Below are positions 8,123 to 16,313 of a stretch of DNA of 64,000 bases, piece by piece. Location of the stretch: positions 62,001-126,000 of the forward strand of contig JAGRIU010000029.1 in the NCBI GenBank assembly GCA_020443075.1, written 5' to 3'. Source of the DNA: Alphaproteobacteria bacterium. GTDB lineage: Bacteria; Pseudomonadota; Alphaproteobacteria; Micavibrionales; Micavibrionaceae. Within the stretch, counting starts at the first letter, position 1; every line of letters begins with the position of its first letter. The notes under the pieces are model-generated. The model saw only the letters and a list, made by a program, of their open reading frames with translations, was not told the origin of the DNA and searched no databases. The position numbers were made by a program, and so were the translations under genes.

Positions 8123-8484
8123 TGGCGTCAAACCTGAGCCCCGATACGAATATTGCCCTCTTGCAAGCCACACAGGCCGATACCAGCGCCGGCACAAGAA
8201 GCTTGAAGGCAGCCGCCAAGGCCCGTGAATTAGAGAAAGTCGATGCGGCGGCTGAGGATTTCGAGGCGATGTTTATCGCCGAAATGATGAAACCGATGTT
8301 CGAAGGCATTACGACAGACGGACCGTTTGGCGGCGGCAAGGGCGAAGAAATTTTCCGCGACTTGCTTTTGCAGGAATACGGCAAGATCGTTTCCAAAACC
8401 GGCGGACTGGGCATGAGCGCCGAAGTGCGCGAACAGATGATCCGCATGCAGGAAGCGCAAAACGACAAGATAACAATCGAGTAG
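8122..8484 (+). CDS. flgJ: Rod-binding protein (FlgJ N-terminal domain type)
   Basis: This 120-residue protein corresponds to the rod-binding domain of FlgJ, which helps the rod assemble. It lacks the C-terminal muramidase found in enterobacterial FlgJ, as is usual in alphaproteobacteria. Recognisable are DFEAMFIAEMMKPMF (about 49-63) and GGGKGEEIFRDLLLQEYGK. The ATG at 8122 overlaps the flgI TGA (TGATG) and has GAGGTG five bases upstream. A GTG one codon earlier (8119) is possible. Tight coupling to flgI indicates translation from the same mRNA. Confidence 0.88.
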   Translation: MASNLSPDTNIALLQATQADTSAGTRSLKAAAKARELEKVDAAAEDFEAMFIAEMMKPMFEGITTDGPFGGGKGEEIFRDLLLQEYGKIVSKTGGLGMSAEVREQMIRMQEAQNDKITIE

Positions 8485-8503
8485 TGAGAAAGGACCTAAA
8501 GAG

Positions 8504-8932
8504 ATGAACACACAGAGCCAAGCGATCAAGCAAGAGAGCAGCACCCCCATTTTGCCGGGCGATCAAACCCGTGCTTTGAATACGTTGATCAAAGCGACGC
8601 GCGATCTGGTCGATCTGGCGGATAAAGAAGCCCAGGCTTTGGCGGTCAATGACATGATGGCCTTTAATATCCTGCAGGAAGAAAAAACGTTTCTGGTCAA
8701 GCGCTACGAGAAACTGGCCGGAGAGTTTCGCGGCCGTTTGGAAGAATTTCGCGGCGTTGACAGAGGTCTTTTGGATCGTTTGGAGAATTTGCAAAACCTG
8801 TTGGGTGAGAAAACTCTGAACAACAATATCGCGGTGTCGAATGTTTACGACAATGCCAAGAACAAAACCCAAAGCAGCTTGATCAGCGCGCAAGAAATGG
8901 GCCAGCGCATGCGCGATGAGGACAAAAAATAA
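8504..8932 (+). CDS. FlgN-like flagellar export chaperone, copy 1
   Basis: The 142-residue product is almost wholly helical, with the pattern LVDLADKEAQALAVNDMMAF followed by a Lys/Arg/Glu-rich helix. This fits the FlgN family of hook-associated protein chaperones in length and helix organisation, but the match is by general features, not a diagnostic motif. It begins 20 bases after flgJ with GAAAGGACC as ribosome binding site. The next gene has the same QAL...D..AF..LQ pattern, so the two look like paralogues. Alternative: another small type III export chaperone. Confidence 0.6.
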   Translation: MNTQSQAIKQESSTPILPGDQTRALNTLIKATRDLVDLADKEAQALAVNDMMAFNILQEEKTFLVKRYEKLAGEFRGRLEEFRGVDRGLLDRLENLQNLLGEKTLNNNIAVSNVYDNAKNKTQSSLISAQEMGQRMRDEDKK

Positions 8933-8947
8933 GGCAGGAGCAGTATG

Positions 8948-9454
8948 ATGAACACGCCCAATCAACAGTATAGCTCCGGCATGAGCACTCCGGAATTTAT
9001 CCCGGTCAAGCTGGCGCGCGATCCCAATAGAGCCATGCAGCAAATGATGGAAACCATTGATGCGTTGCGCCAGGTTTACGAGCAGGAAACGCAAGCCCTA
9101 CAAGCCCTTGATACGCAGGCTTTCTTGGCTTTGCAAGACGCGAAGCAGCGTTCAGCCCACGCCTATCAGAGCCATGTGAATGAGATGATTATGCGTAAGG
9201 AGGACATGCAAAAAGCCGACCCGGCGCTTAAACAGCAGCTTGAGCGGATGCGCAATGATTTTGCCGAGCTTTCCCGCTTGAACATGGAGGCCCTGGACCG
9301 CATGCAGCGCACAATGGACCGCCTGAGCATGACGATCCGCAGCGCAGCGAAAGATGCCGCCCAGAAACACAGTGCGTATAGCTACAGCGAGACGGGCATG
9401 CTGCAGATGAATAACAAGAAATGTATTTCCCTGGGGGATAGCGAAACCGCTTAA
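8948..9454 (+). CDS. FlgN-like flagellar export chaperone, copy 2
   Basis: A 168-169-residue helical protein with ETQALQALDTQAFLALQDAK (about 55-74), similar to the corresponding segment of the preceding gene, and a Met/Arg-rich second helix. The tail NNKKCISLGDSETA is not shared with copy 1. Two adjacent ATGs (8945 and 8948) are possible starts after GGCAGGAG. It lies 12-15 bases after copy 1 and 16 bases before fliK, so it is part of the flgI-fliK transcript. A hook-associated-protein chaperone role is inferred from position and helix pattern only. Confidence 0.55.
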   Translation: MNTPNQQYSSGMSTPEFIPVKLARDPNRAMQQMMETIDALRQVYEQETQALQALDTQAFLALQDAKQRSAHAYQSHVNEMIMRKEDMQKADPALKQQLERMRNDFAELSRLNMEALDRMQRTMDRLSMTIRSAAKDAAQKHSAYSYSETGMLQMNNKKCISLGDSETA

Positions 9455-9470
9455 TAAGGATAGACTAATT

Positions 9471-11378
9471 ATGAGCGCAGATTTACTTTTTACAGCCGTA
9501 GCTTCGGGACAGGGATTGCAGGCCAATGCCTCGGGCAAGATTTTGCTGGGCGGTGCACAAGGCGGATTGCCGGCCGGGCTCGAGAATTTTACGCAAGTTT
9601 TGCTGGCGCGCCTGAGCGAGAATGCGAATGATCCGAAGCAACACGGGAAAGCTGCAGCGACTCCTTTAGAATCCGATAACCCTCTTTTGACGAAAACACC
9701 CAAGTTATCACTAGCGCAGTTAGTGGGCGTTACTCCCGAGATCAAAGAGAGCATTCAAGGTCTTGAAAAGATATTGCCCGAAGGGGATGCGGGCGCTTTA
9801 CTTCAGGCGCTGTCTTTGAACCAGAAAGCCTTTGACGAGGATTTAAAGCCGTTAAAACCGGAAATCCTGACGAGCGCCGAAGAACAAGAGAAAGGGCGGA
9901 AGCATTTACCCCTGCTTTATGAATTACTTGGAGTCCAATCCTTAACCTCTAAATCAATCCTGGACGGACAAGGCTTTGGGCTTGAATCAAATTCCGAAAA
10001 TAACGCCGTAACAGATTCTAATACTGTAGATATTACTGCGCCACACACTCCCTTAACAGGCGAAGATTTATTGGGTGCGGCGCTTAATGCGATTGAACCG
10101 GACACGGCCGTCTCCGCTGATGTTTCTGGGCGTGACATTTCCGAGATTTTGGACAGCTTTACCTCCGGACTGCCGGAGGATGCTCAAGATCTGCTGGCCA
10201 AACACCCGGGCTGGCTGACCTCGCTCAAGCACGTTGTAGAAGCTCATATCAAGCGTCAGGCCGCCCTGCAAAGTATTCAGACTAACGCCGAAGCATCCGC
10301 CAACGCGCAAGCGGCGGCTCTTTTGGACGGCAATCTCAACGATTCAGAGGCGGATACAGCATCCAATGGCGGCGCGGCAGAGGCATCCATCCCCGCTCCC
10401 GTTTTAGCCCTGATCGAACGCCTTGCAAAACAGGATGACTCCATCACTTCGGGGCAGATTGATACGCTCAAACAGCAACTCGCGGGCCTTTTCGCCGGTG
10501 CAGGGCTGCAGACGCTTCCGGCAGAGCCCTTACAAAGCGGCACTTTGACACCTCCGTCTCTCCTGACACAACCGGTAGAGGAAACACCCTCCCTGCCCCA
10601 GCCTTTCAATACATCCGATGAGGCGGAGACCTTACCGGAGACCTCCGATTTCGAACTGGCTTTGGAAGCGGCGTTGAAGGGCAAAACAAGCGCCCAGGAG
10701 TTTCAGGCGCTTTTGAAGAATAATTCTCAAAACGCTGTTTTGCACGCACAAGGGCTGCAGCATGCCTCTTCGCACGGTGTGTCTCATGTTTTACAGGGCT
10801 GGCCGTTTACGCTGGAAGGCAGCTTATTTGCTCCGGCCGGATTTTTTGAAGGCTCGGAAGAGCAGTACGGCTTAATGCCCGCTGCGCAAGCCCAGGCCCA
10901 GCTCGGCTCGCTTAGCAGCCTTGTGACGCAAGCCCATAGCGCAGGCGCACCGCATCCGGCGACCGCCCTGATCGCTGTTAACATGCAGCGCGCCGCCAAC
11001 AATGCCGGAGACAAGACTTTGACATTCCAGCTTGATCCGCCGGAGCTCGGACGCGTGCGCATCCAGATGAGCTTCAGCAAGGACAAGAGCCTGAAGGCGA
11101 CGATTATTGCTGAAAAACCCGAAAGCTACATGATGTTGCAACGCGATGCGCAAACGCTGGAGCGGATGCTGCATGACGCCGGCATGGACGGCGGCGCGAA
11201 TTTGAACTTCGAACTGGCTGAACAGGGCTTTGATTTCGATCAGAACAACCAGCGCGGCGGCGGTCACGACCAAGGCGGTACGGGCCATGATGGAGAAAAC
11301 GTAGAACTTATCCAATCCACAATGACCTGGCACATAGACCCGCAAACCGGGCACATGCGCTATGACATTTTGGCTTAG
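9471..11378 (+). CDS. fliK: Flagellar hook-length control protein FliK
   Basis: FliK is exported during hook growth, measures its length and switches the export gate to filament substrates. The 635-residue product has a long low-complexity Ala/Ser/Gln-rich N-terminal region. The C-terminal Flg_hook domain contains LTFQLDPPELGRVRIQMSFS (about 511-530) and ESYMMLQRDAQTLERMLHDAG. A His/Gly-rich loop, GGGHDQGGTGHDGE, precedes the C terminus. It sits directly before flgD and flgE, the usual hook cluster. The window holds a second FliK-like gene at 38357-40735, and this one, beside flgD/flgE, is the better FliK. Confidence 0.9.
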   Translation: MSADLLFTAVASGQGLQANASGKILLGGAQGGLPAGLENFTQVLLARLSENANDPKQHGKAAATPLESDNPLLTKTPKLSLAQLVGVTPEIKESIQGLEKILPEGDAGALLQALSLNQKAFDEDLKPLKPEILTSAEEQEKGRKHLPLLYELLGVQSLTSKSILDGQGFGLESNSENNAVTDSNTVDITAPHTPLTGEDLLGAALNAIEPDTAVSADVSGRDISEILDSFTSGLPEDAQDLLAKHPGWLTSLKHVVEAHIKRQAALQSIQTNAEASANAQAAALLDGNLNDSEADTASNGGAAEASIPAPVLALIERLAKQDDSITSGQIDTLKQQLAGLFAGAGLQTLPAEPLQSGTLTPPSLLTQPVEETPSLPQPFNTSDEAETLPETSDFELALEAALKGKTSAQEFQALLKNNSQNAVLHAQGLQHASSHGVSHVLQGWPFTLEGSLFAPAGFFEGSEEQYGLMPAAQAQAQLGSLSSLVTQAHSAGAPHPATALIAVNMQRAANNAGDKTLTFQLDPPELGRVRIQMSFSKDKSLKATIIAEKPESYMMLQRDAQTLERMLHDAGMDGGANLNFELAEQGFDFDQNNQRGGGHDQGGTGHDGENVELIQSTMTWHIDPQTGHMRYDILA

Positions 11379-11399
11379 CGGGATTTAAGGAGAGACATT

Positions 11400-12119
11400 A
11401 TGGTTTCAAACGTAACAATCAATACCGCGCTGGACCAGCAATCCAAGACAGCGGCTGCGCAAGACAAGCTGGCTACGGATTTCAGCCAGTTCCTGAGCCT
11501 GCTGACAACGCAGCTCCAGCACCAGGATCCGCTTTCGCCGATGGATACGACCGAGTTCACCAACCAGCTCGTGGCCTTTACCGGCGTGGAACAGCAAATC
11601 AACACTAACCAGAAGCTCGACAGCCTTGTCTCTTTACAACTGGGCAACGCCATGGGCTCGGCTCTGGGCTATGTCGGGCTGGATGTCAGCTATATTTCTT
11701 CCGAATTTTATAATGACGGAAACGGCGCGCCCAGCACGATCAATTATGCGATGGATAGCGAGGCTATTACAGCCAAGCTGCGGATTTATGACGAATCCGG
11801 AGATCTGGTCTATGAAACGGATGCGGAGAAAGCACCGGGCAGCCATGAATTTGTCTGGGACGGGCTGGATAAGTACGGCAACCCTGTGGAGCCCGGTACT
11901 TATGATGTCAGCATAGACGCTCTGGACATCAACGATGACGCCGTGGGCTCGACAATCGTTGTCGAGGGCCGCGTGCGGGGCGTAGAAACACAGGGCGGCA
12001 GCATCTTCCTGTTGGTTGGTGACCGCGCCGTTTCGACAGGTAACATTTTGAATGTCAGTTTACCGCCAGAGCCTTCAACACCCCCGGAGGAAATACCGGA
12101 AGGAGGCTCGGATGCCTAG
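11400..12119 (+). CDS. flgD: Flagellar hook cap protein FlgD
   Basis: FlgD caps the growing hook so that FlgE subunits fold at its tip. The 239-residue product has the conserved N-terminal block FSQFLSLLTTQLQHQDPLSP followed by MDTTEFTNQLVAFTGVEQQ (about 29-68). A C-terminal FLgD Ig-like region contains HEFVWDGLDKYGNPVEPGTY. It is 21 bases after fliK with AAGGAGAG before the ATG, and is followed after 70 bases by flgE. Length and domain order are normal for the family. Confidence 0.95.
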   Translation: MVSNVTINTALDQQSKTAAAQDKLATDFSQFLSLLTTQLQHQDPLSPMDTTEFTNQLVAFTGVEQQINTNQKLDSLVSLQLGNAMGSALGYVGLDVSYISSEFYNDGNGAPSTINYAMDSEAITAKLRIYDESGDLVYETDAEKAPGSHEFVWDGLDKYGNPVEPGTYDVSIDALDINDDAVGSTIVVEGRVRGVETQGGSIFLLVGDRAVSTGNILNVSLPPEPSTPPEEIPEGGSDA

Positions 12120-12189
12120 CTTTTTCAATATTTTCACCCCAACCCTTTATTTAACGAATTTGAGTATTTCTAGGAAAGGAGAGTAACTC

Positions 12190-13983
12190 ATGGGACTTTT
12201 TGGATCACTATTTACCGGCGTGTCGGCGCTGTTCGGGCAATCGCAAAATACCGCGATTATTTCCAACAACATCGCCAATATCAGCACCAACGGCTTTAAG
12301 CGCTCGGAAGCGTCTTTCAGCAGCTTGGTGACCACCGAAAGCCGTCTGGCACAGTATTCACCAGGTACGGTGGCTGTGAACCGGATTCAGCGCGTGGATC
12401 AGCAGGGCTCTATCCAGCAGACCTCCTCTTCGACCGATGCGGCGATTTCCGGAAACGGTTTCTTCCCCGTCAAACGGGCAACAACAGCCGGGCAGGAATT
12501 CCTGTACACCCGCGCCGGACAGTTCAGCGAAGACGCGCAAGGGCTTTTACGCAATGCTGCCGGTTTCGTGCTGTATGCCTGGCCGGTTGACTCTGACGGC
12601 AATCTGCCGGCCAACCAGGGGGACCTTGTGTCTCTGGTCCCGGCCGACGTGGCCTTCTTGGGCGGGTTGACCCGTCCGACATCGGCCGCCGATCTGGCGA
12701 TCAACCTTGATGCGGATGAAATCGGTTATGACCCGCATAACTTTAGCACCCCTGCAGAGCTCCCCGTCGACTCCCAAAGTCCGCACTTCTCTCGCGGTCT
12801 GACGGTCTTTGACGCGTTGGGCGATTCCCATACGTTGACAATCGAATACCGAAAAATTGTCGGCCCGATGGCTCACTTCACCAGTAACGCTCCGGCTGTC
12901 CTGACAGCCACCGATACGATCGCCGGGTTGCCGATTACGGCTAACTCCGGGGTTTTGGGCGGTATCACCGAAGGCCATGCTCTGGATATCACTATCGGCG
13001 CAACAACCGAAACGTTTGAATTTGTTCAAACAGCCGGGGCCGGGGCGATTGTCGGAGCGAACGAGGTTATTACCGTTCAAGATTACATTGATGCGATCAA
13101 TGCTTTTGGTACGGGGAATGAGCTTGAAGCGCGTTTGACAGCTAACGGCCAAATTCTGGTTCAGGCGGTGGATCCGACGGCGACGGTTATTGTTGCCAAC
13201 AACACCGGTACTCCGGCCACCAACGGGACGGGCTTTAACATCGTGACCGACCCGAGCGCCAACAACGCGGCGCCGGACTTGACGTTCGAACCGGATTACG
13301 ACATCACAGGTGCCGCCGTTGCTCCATATCTCAGTCAAAGCGATTTCCCTCAAATTTCCAACGTCACAAGCCCCAATACTCAGGGCTGGTGGGAGATGAG
13401 CATCGTACACCCCAATGGCAGCAACGTTTCGCAAGGTATGATCAACTTCGATGGGGATGGCGGGCTGAACGCTGCGGCGGACTCCTCGGGTAACATTGAT
13501 ATCGAATTGACGAACATTGACTGGGGGAACGGTTCGGATCTACAAAATATCAATATTGATATTGGCCGTTTCTCGCAGTTCTCTGGGAATTATGACGTGA
13601 TCTTTACCGATCAGAACGGTGCCGAGCTTGGTTTGCGGACTGGGATTGAGCTCACCCGTGAAGGGAAGGTGGTGGCCCGGTTCTCCAACGGAGCCTCGGC
13701 AGACCTGTATCAAATTCCTTTGGTCACGTTCTCGAACTCCAACGGTCTGACGGAAGTGTCCGGGACAGCCTACAGCACGTCTGAAGAATCAGGTGAGGAA
13801 AACCTGCGTGAAGCGGCCACAGGCGGCGCAGGCTTTGTTGAGCCTTCGACGCTGGAAGCCTCCAACGTGGACCTTGCGGACGAATTCGCGCGATTGATTA
13901 TCTCCCAGCGGGCTTTCGGCGCCGGTACGAGGGTGATTACCACCGTCGACCAGATGACCGAAGATCTGTTGAGATTGCGTTAA
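12190..13983 (+). CDS. flgE: Flagellar hook protein FlgE
   Basis: FlgE polymerises into the hook. The 597-residue product has the axial N-terminal motif ISNNIANISTNGFKRSEASF and the C-terminal coiled-coil FARLIISQRAFGAGTRVITT, with FlgE-type domains between. The long central region (about 230-400) is variable and repetitive-looking in Thr/Ala/Asn, as expected for surface-exposed D2-type domains, and makes the protein larger than enterobacterial FlgE (about 400). The ribosome binding site is AGGAAAGGAGAG. It ends the hook operon, and the downstream 477 bases are rich in hairpins. Confidence 0.95.
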   Translation: MGLFGSLFTGVSALFGQSQNTAIISNNIANISTNGFKRSEASFSSLVTTESRLAQYSPGTVAVNRIQRVDQQGSIQQTSSSTDAAISGNGFFPVKRATTAGQEFLYTRAGQFSEDAQGLLRNAAGFVLYAWPVDSDGNLPANQGDLVSLVPADVAFLGGLTRPTSAADLAINLDADEIGYDPHNFSTPAELPVDSQSPHFSRGLTVFDALGDSHTLTIEYRKIVGPMAHFTSNAPAVLTATDTIAGLPITANSGVLGGITEGHALDITIGATTETFEFVQTAGAGAIVGANEVITVQDYIDAINAFGTGNELEARLTANGQILVQAVDPTATVIVANNTGTPATNGTGFNIVTDPSANNAAPDLTFEPDYDITGAAVAPYLSQSDFPQISNVTSPNTQGWWEMSIVHPNGSNVSQGMINFDGDGGLNAAADSSGNIDIELTNIDWGNGSDLQNINIDIGRFSQFSGNYDVIFTDQNGAELGLRTGIELTREGKVVARFSNGASADLYQIPLVTFSNSNGLTEVSGTAYSTSEESGEENLREAATGGAGFVEPSTLEASNVDLADEFARLIISQRAFGAGTRVITTVDQMTEDLLRLR

Positions 13984-13997
13984 TAGACCATAAGAAT

Positions 13998-14072
13998 TGG
14001 GCCTTGTAAAAGCGCGCAGGTATGCTACCCGGCAACTCCCTAACCACCTGCCGCTTAAGAGGCCCAGTTTTT
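13998..14072 (+). terminator. Probable terminator hairpin of the flgI-flgE operon
   Basis: TGGGCC (13998-14003) pairs with GGCCCA (14061-14066), and an inner stem AGCG-GCAGGT/ACCTGCCGCT (14011-14021 with one bulged C, and 14046-14055) closes a 24-base loop. Five T residues follow at 14068-14072. They are also the left arm of the next hairpin. Confidence 0.6.
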
Positions 14073-14115
14073 CGCAAATATTTTGATCCAGAACGGATTA
14101 TGGTTTTGCGAAAAA
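14068..14115 (+). promoter_or_regulatory. Perfect 11-bp inverted repeat overlapping the terminator T-run
   Basis: TTTTTCGCAAA (14068-14078) and TTTGCGAAAAA (14105-14115) are exact reverse complements around a 26-base loop. The left arm is the T-run of the preceding hairpin, so pairing would sequester the U-tract. Confidence 0.55.
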
Positions 14116-14232
14116 GGGCGCATCGGGCAATGCCCTCGCAGCCTCACCCACCCAAAGAGGCTGTGATTTCAAGACCCGCCTAACCCTGGCGGATCTGCCC
14201 CTAGAAAGCTTGGTGCGCCCCCTCTTTTTTTC
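14116..14232 (+). ncRNA. Candidate multibranch structured RNA with U-tract
   Basis: Four nested or adjacent stems can be drawn. P1 is GGGCGCA (14116-14122)/TGCGCCC (14214-14220). P2 is GGGCA (14125-14129)/TGCCC (14196-14200). P3 is CGCAGCCTC (14137-14145)/GAGGCTGTG (14157-14165), including one G-U. P4 is CCGCC (14176-14180)/GGCGG (14188-14192). P3 and P4 lie inside P2, and the whole is closed by P1 and followed by CCTCTTTTTTT. This resembles a terminated small RNA or 3' UTR-derived RNA. It matches no riboswitch or RNA family I can recall, and no promoter for it is evident. All pairing is by eye. Confidence 0.4.
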
Positions 14233-14268
14233 AAGCCCGGCCCGTAGAAACGGCCGGGCTTACCTTTT
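14233..14268 (+). terminator. Strong GC hairpin before flagellin gene
   Basis: AAGCCCGGCC (14233-14242) and GGCCGGGCTT (14252-14261) pair perfectly over a 9-base loop. A short TTTT follows at 14265-14268, so termination may be partial. Confidence 0.5.
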
Positions 14269-14357
14269 GAGGGCCGTTATCTTCGACTGCGCTGCGCCCT
14301 TGTTTTTTTACGAAAAATTCGTGAGAAAAACTGTGTAAAAGACTGAGAATGTTTTAT

Positions 14358-14385
14358 TTGTTAACCCCCTGTTCATTTTTATGAT
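14358..14385 (+). promoter_or_regulatory. Candidate flagellin promoter with overlapping TTAA site
   Basis: TTGTTA (14358-14363) and TATGAT (14380-14385) are 16 bases apart and would start transcription near 14392. TTAA-N7-TTCA (14361-14375), one base from the CtrA consensus TTAA-N7-TTAA, lies between them. No GG-N10-GC sigma-54 element is present. Confidence 0.35.
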
Positions 14386-14400
14386 ATATTCTGAATCTAT

Positions 14401-14421
14401 GTGGTCACAGTACGTGGCCAT
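14401..14421 (+). promoter_or_regulatory. Flagellin mRNA leader hairpin
   Basis: TGGTCAC (14402-14408) pairs with GTGGCCA (14414-14420) through seven pairs including one G-U, with loop AGTAC. It lies close to the predicted 5' end of the flagellin mRNA. In Caulobacter, FlbT acts on the flagellin leader, and flbT follows directly here, so this is a candidate target. Confidence 0.4.
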
Positions 14422-14460
14422 TGCAGTATGCAAAACATAACCTAGGAAAGGAGAGACATC

Positions 14461-16140
14461 ATGTCTGATGTTGTATTGACCGCTGCTCTCCGCAGCAACC
14501 TACTTTCACTCCAGAACACGCAGAGATTGATTGACGACACGCAGCTTCGTTTGGCTACGGGTTTGAAAGTTAACTCCGCTCTGGACAGCCCGCAGAACTT
14601 CTTTGCGGCGCAATCCATCAACAACCGTGCAAACGACCTTAACCGCCTGTTGGACGGGATTTCCCAGTCCATTAGAACGATTGAGGAAGCCGATAACGGG
14701 ATTACCGCTCTGACAACGCTTGTTGAACAAGCTAACTCGATTGCTCAGGAATCTTTATCAGAAATCCGTGCAGCTGAAGGCTTTGCAAGCATTACCGGGA
14801 CGGTTGACCTGAGCGTCTTTGACGATTTGGTTACAGATTCCAACGGCGCGATTGCTAACGGTGATGACGTCAACTTCACGTTCTTCCATGAAGATGTAAA
14901 CTCCGGCGCACCTATTACGGTCGGCGTTAACATCGCTACTGGCGATACGATTTATGACGTTGTCGGGACTATCAACTCCACAGCAACGATCAACCCATAC
15001 CTGAAGGCCAGCGTCGATTCTAACGGCCGCCTGAAGATTGAATCCCTCTATGACGGCGGTATTATCCGCGTTGGAGACGGGACAACTTCACCGGGCGCGG
15101 ACGGCTTTGCCTTCCTCGGTCTGGATGATCTTGTCGGTGTTGAAGATACGGTTGCAACGACCCGTCTTGCGGGTTCTATCGTTGCCGGCCGGACCGTTAC
15201 ATCGAAAGTTTCCGCCGCCGGTAAAGTGAACGGTAAGTATGAAGCTGGTGCACAGCTTGATGCCGCCGGTTTCATTGACAACTTCGGCACGGCAGCAACC
15301 GACGATGTGACCATCACCCTTCGCGTTGATGACACCAGCGTTATCATCGGCAGCTATATCGATACAGATACGATTCAAGAGCTTGTTGACGACATCAACA
15401 ACTCGGCTCTGAGTTCCTCTGTAACGGCCAGCTTCAACGTCGATACAGGTCGTATCGAACTTGATTATGCCGAAACCGTTGGTCAGGCCGAAATCACGAT
15501 CGAATCCAATGACGGTACCTCGACCGGGGATATCGCATTCGGTTTCGCATCCGGGGTTACCGGTTACGGTACGATCGGGGGCGCAGCGGATATTACGCTG
15601 GCTGCCGGGGATGCCGCAGGCGAGATCCTGAACTTCGTTGGTACAAGCGCAAACCTGACTCAGTTCCGTGACGACTACAACAACGTCCGTGAACAGATCG
15701 ACGGTTTGGTTCAAGACGCTAACTACCGCGGCGTGAACTTGCTGAATGGTGATGACTTGACCACTTACTTCAACGAAGACCGTGACAACAGCCTTGTCAC
15801 TGACGGTGTGGACTTTACATCGACCGGTCTTGGTTTGGATGAAGTGAACTTCCTGACATCGTTGGACGTCCAAAACGCTATTGATGCTACAGACGCTGCA
15901 CTTGCAAGCGTGCGGAACTTCGGTACATCTATCGCGAACGACCTGGCCATTATCCAGACACGTCGTGACTTTACGGAGTCCACGATTAATACGCTGGAAG
16001 CCGGTGCGGACGACTTGACATTGGCAGACCAGAACGAAGAAGGTGCAAACTTGCTCGCTCTGCAGACCCGTCAGACATTGGGTGTTACATCCTTGTCTCT
16101 GGCGTCTCAGTCTCAGCAAGCTGTGCTTCGTTTGTTCTAA
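14461..16140 (+). CDS. Flagellin
   Basis: This is the filament subunit. The 559-residue product has the N-terminal D0/D1 region with LRLATGLKVNSALDSPQNFF and IRTIEEADNGITAL, and a C terminus with SLASQSQQAVLRLF, the paired helices of flagellins. The central D2/D3 region is Thr/Asp/Gly-rich and longer than in the 270-300-residue flagellins of many alphaproteobacteria, which suggests extra surface domains. GGAAAGGAGAG precedes the ATG. Codon use is markedly optimised, as expected for a highly expressed gene. It is followed by a terminator at 16181-16213, then flbT and flaF. It is the only flagellin gene in this window. Confidence 0.96.
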   Translation: MSDVVLTAALRSNLLSLQNTQRLIDDTQLRLATGLKVNSALDSPQNFFAAQSINNRANDLNRLLDGISQSIRTIEEADNGITALTTLVEQANSIAQESLSEIRAAEGFASITGTVDLSVFDDLVTDSNGAIANGDDVNFTFFHEDVNSGAPITVGVNIATGDTIYDVVGTINSTATINPYLKASVDSNGRLKIESLYDGGIIRVGDGTTSPGADGFAFLGLDDLVGVEDTVATTRLAGSIVAGRTVTSKVSAAGKVNGKYEAGAQLDAAGFIDNFGTAATDDVTITLRVDDTSVIIGSYIDTDTIQELVDDINNSALSSSVTASFNVDTGRIELDYAETVGQAEITIESNDGTSTGDIAFGFASGVTGYGTIGGAADITLAAGDAAGEILNFVGTSANLTQFRDDYNNVREQIDGLVQDANYRGVNLLNGDDLTTYFNEDRDNSLVTDGVDFTSTGLGLDEVNFLTSLDVQNAIDATDAALASVRNFGTSIANDLAIIQTRRDFTESTINTLEAGADDLTLADQNEEGANLLALQTRQTLGVTSLSLASQSQQAVLRLF

Positions 16141-16180
16141 TCAGCACACTCTTTCTAACGAGGGCATTGCCCGTTTATTC

Positions 16181-16213
16181 AAAAGCCCTGGCAGAACGCT
16201 GGGGCTTTTTTTA
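16181..16213 (+). terminator. Rho-independent terminator of flagellin
   Basis: AAAGCCCTGGC pairs with GCTGGGGCTTT (two G-U pairs) around AGAAC, followed by a T-run. It lies 41 bases after the flagellin stop. Confidence 0.88.
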
Positions 16214-16250
16214 CGCTCTTTTCTTTCCCATTTCCCTTCCTTGTTTTTGT

Positions 16251-16270
16251 CGAAATATGCTATAATATAG
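16251..16270 (+). promoter_or_regulatory. Candidate flbT promoter (extended -10)
   Basis: A perfect TATAAT at 16261-16266 sits in CGAAATATGCTATAATATAG, with no convincing -35. The context resembles the fliX -10 region. Confidence 0.45.
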
Positions 16271-16313
16271 GGGTAAGGCAGAAGCCTTTGGCCTTAGCGA
16301 AAGGAAGGGTTCC

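Larger units (their letters stand above)
13984..14460. other. Hairpin-rich flgE / flagellin intergenic region
   Basis: This 477-base gap holds four consecutive foldable segments (13998-14066, 14068-14115, 14116-14220, 14233-14261), T-runs after two of them, a candidate flagellin promoter at 14358-14385, and a leader hairpin at 14401-14421. I find no protein-coding ORF with a ribosome binding site. Confidence 0.6.

Noticed and set aside
13998-14066. SAM-type riboswitch suggested by a GGCAAC segment in the hairpin loop
   Set aside because: The rest of the conserved core and helices of SAM riboswitches is absent and no biosynthetic gene follows.
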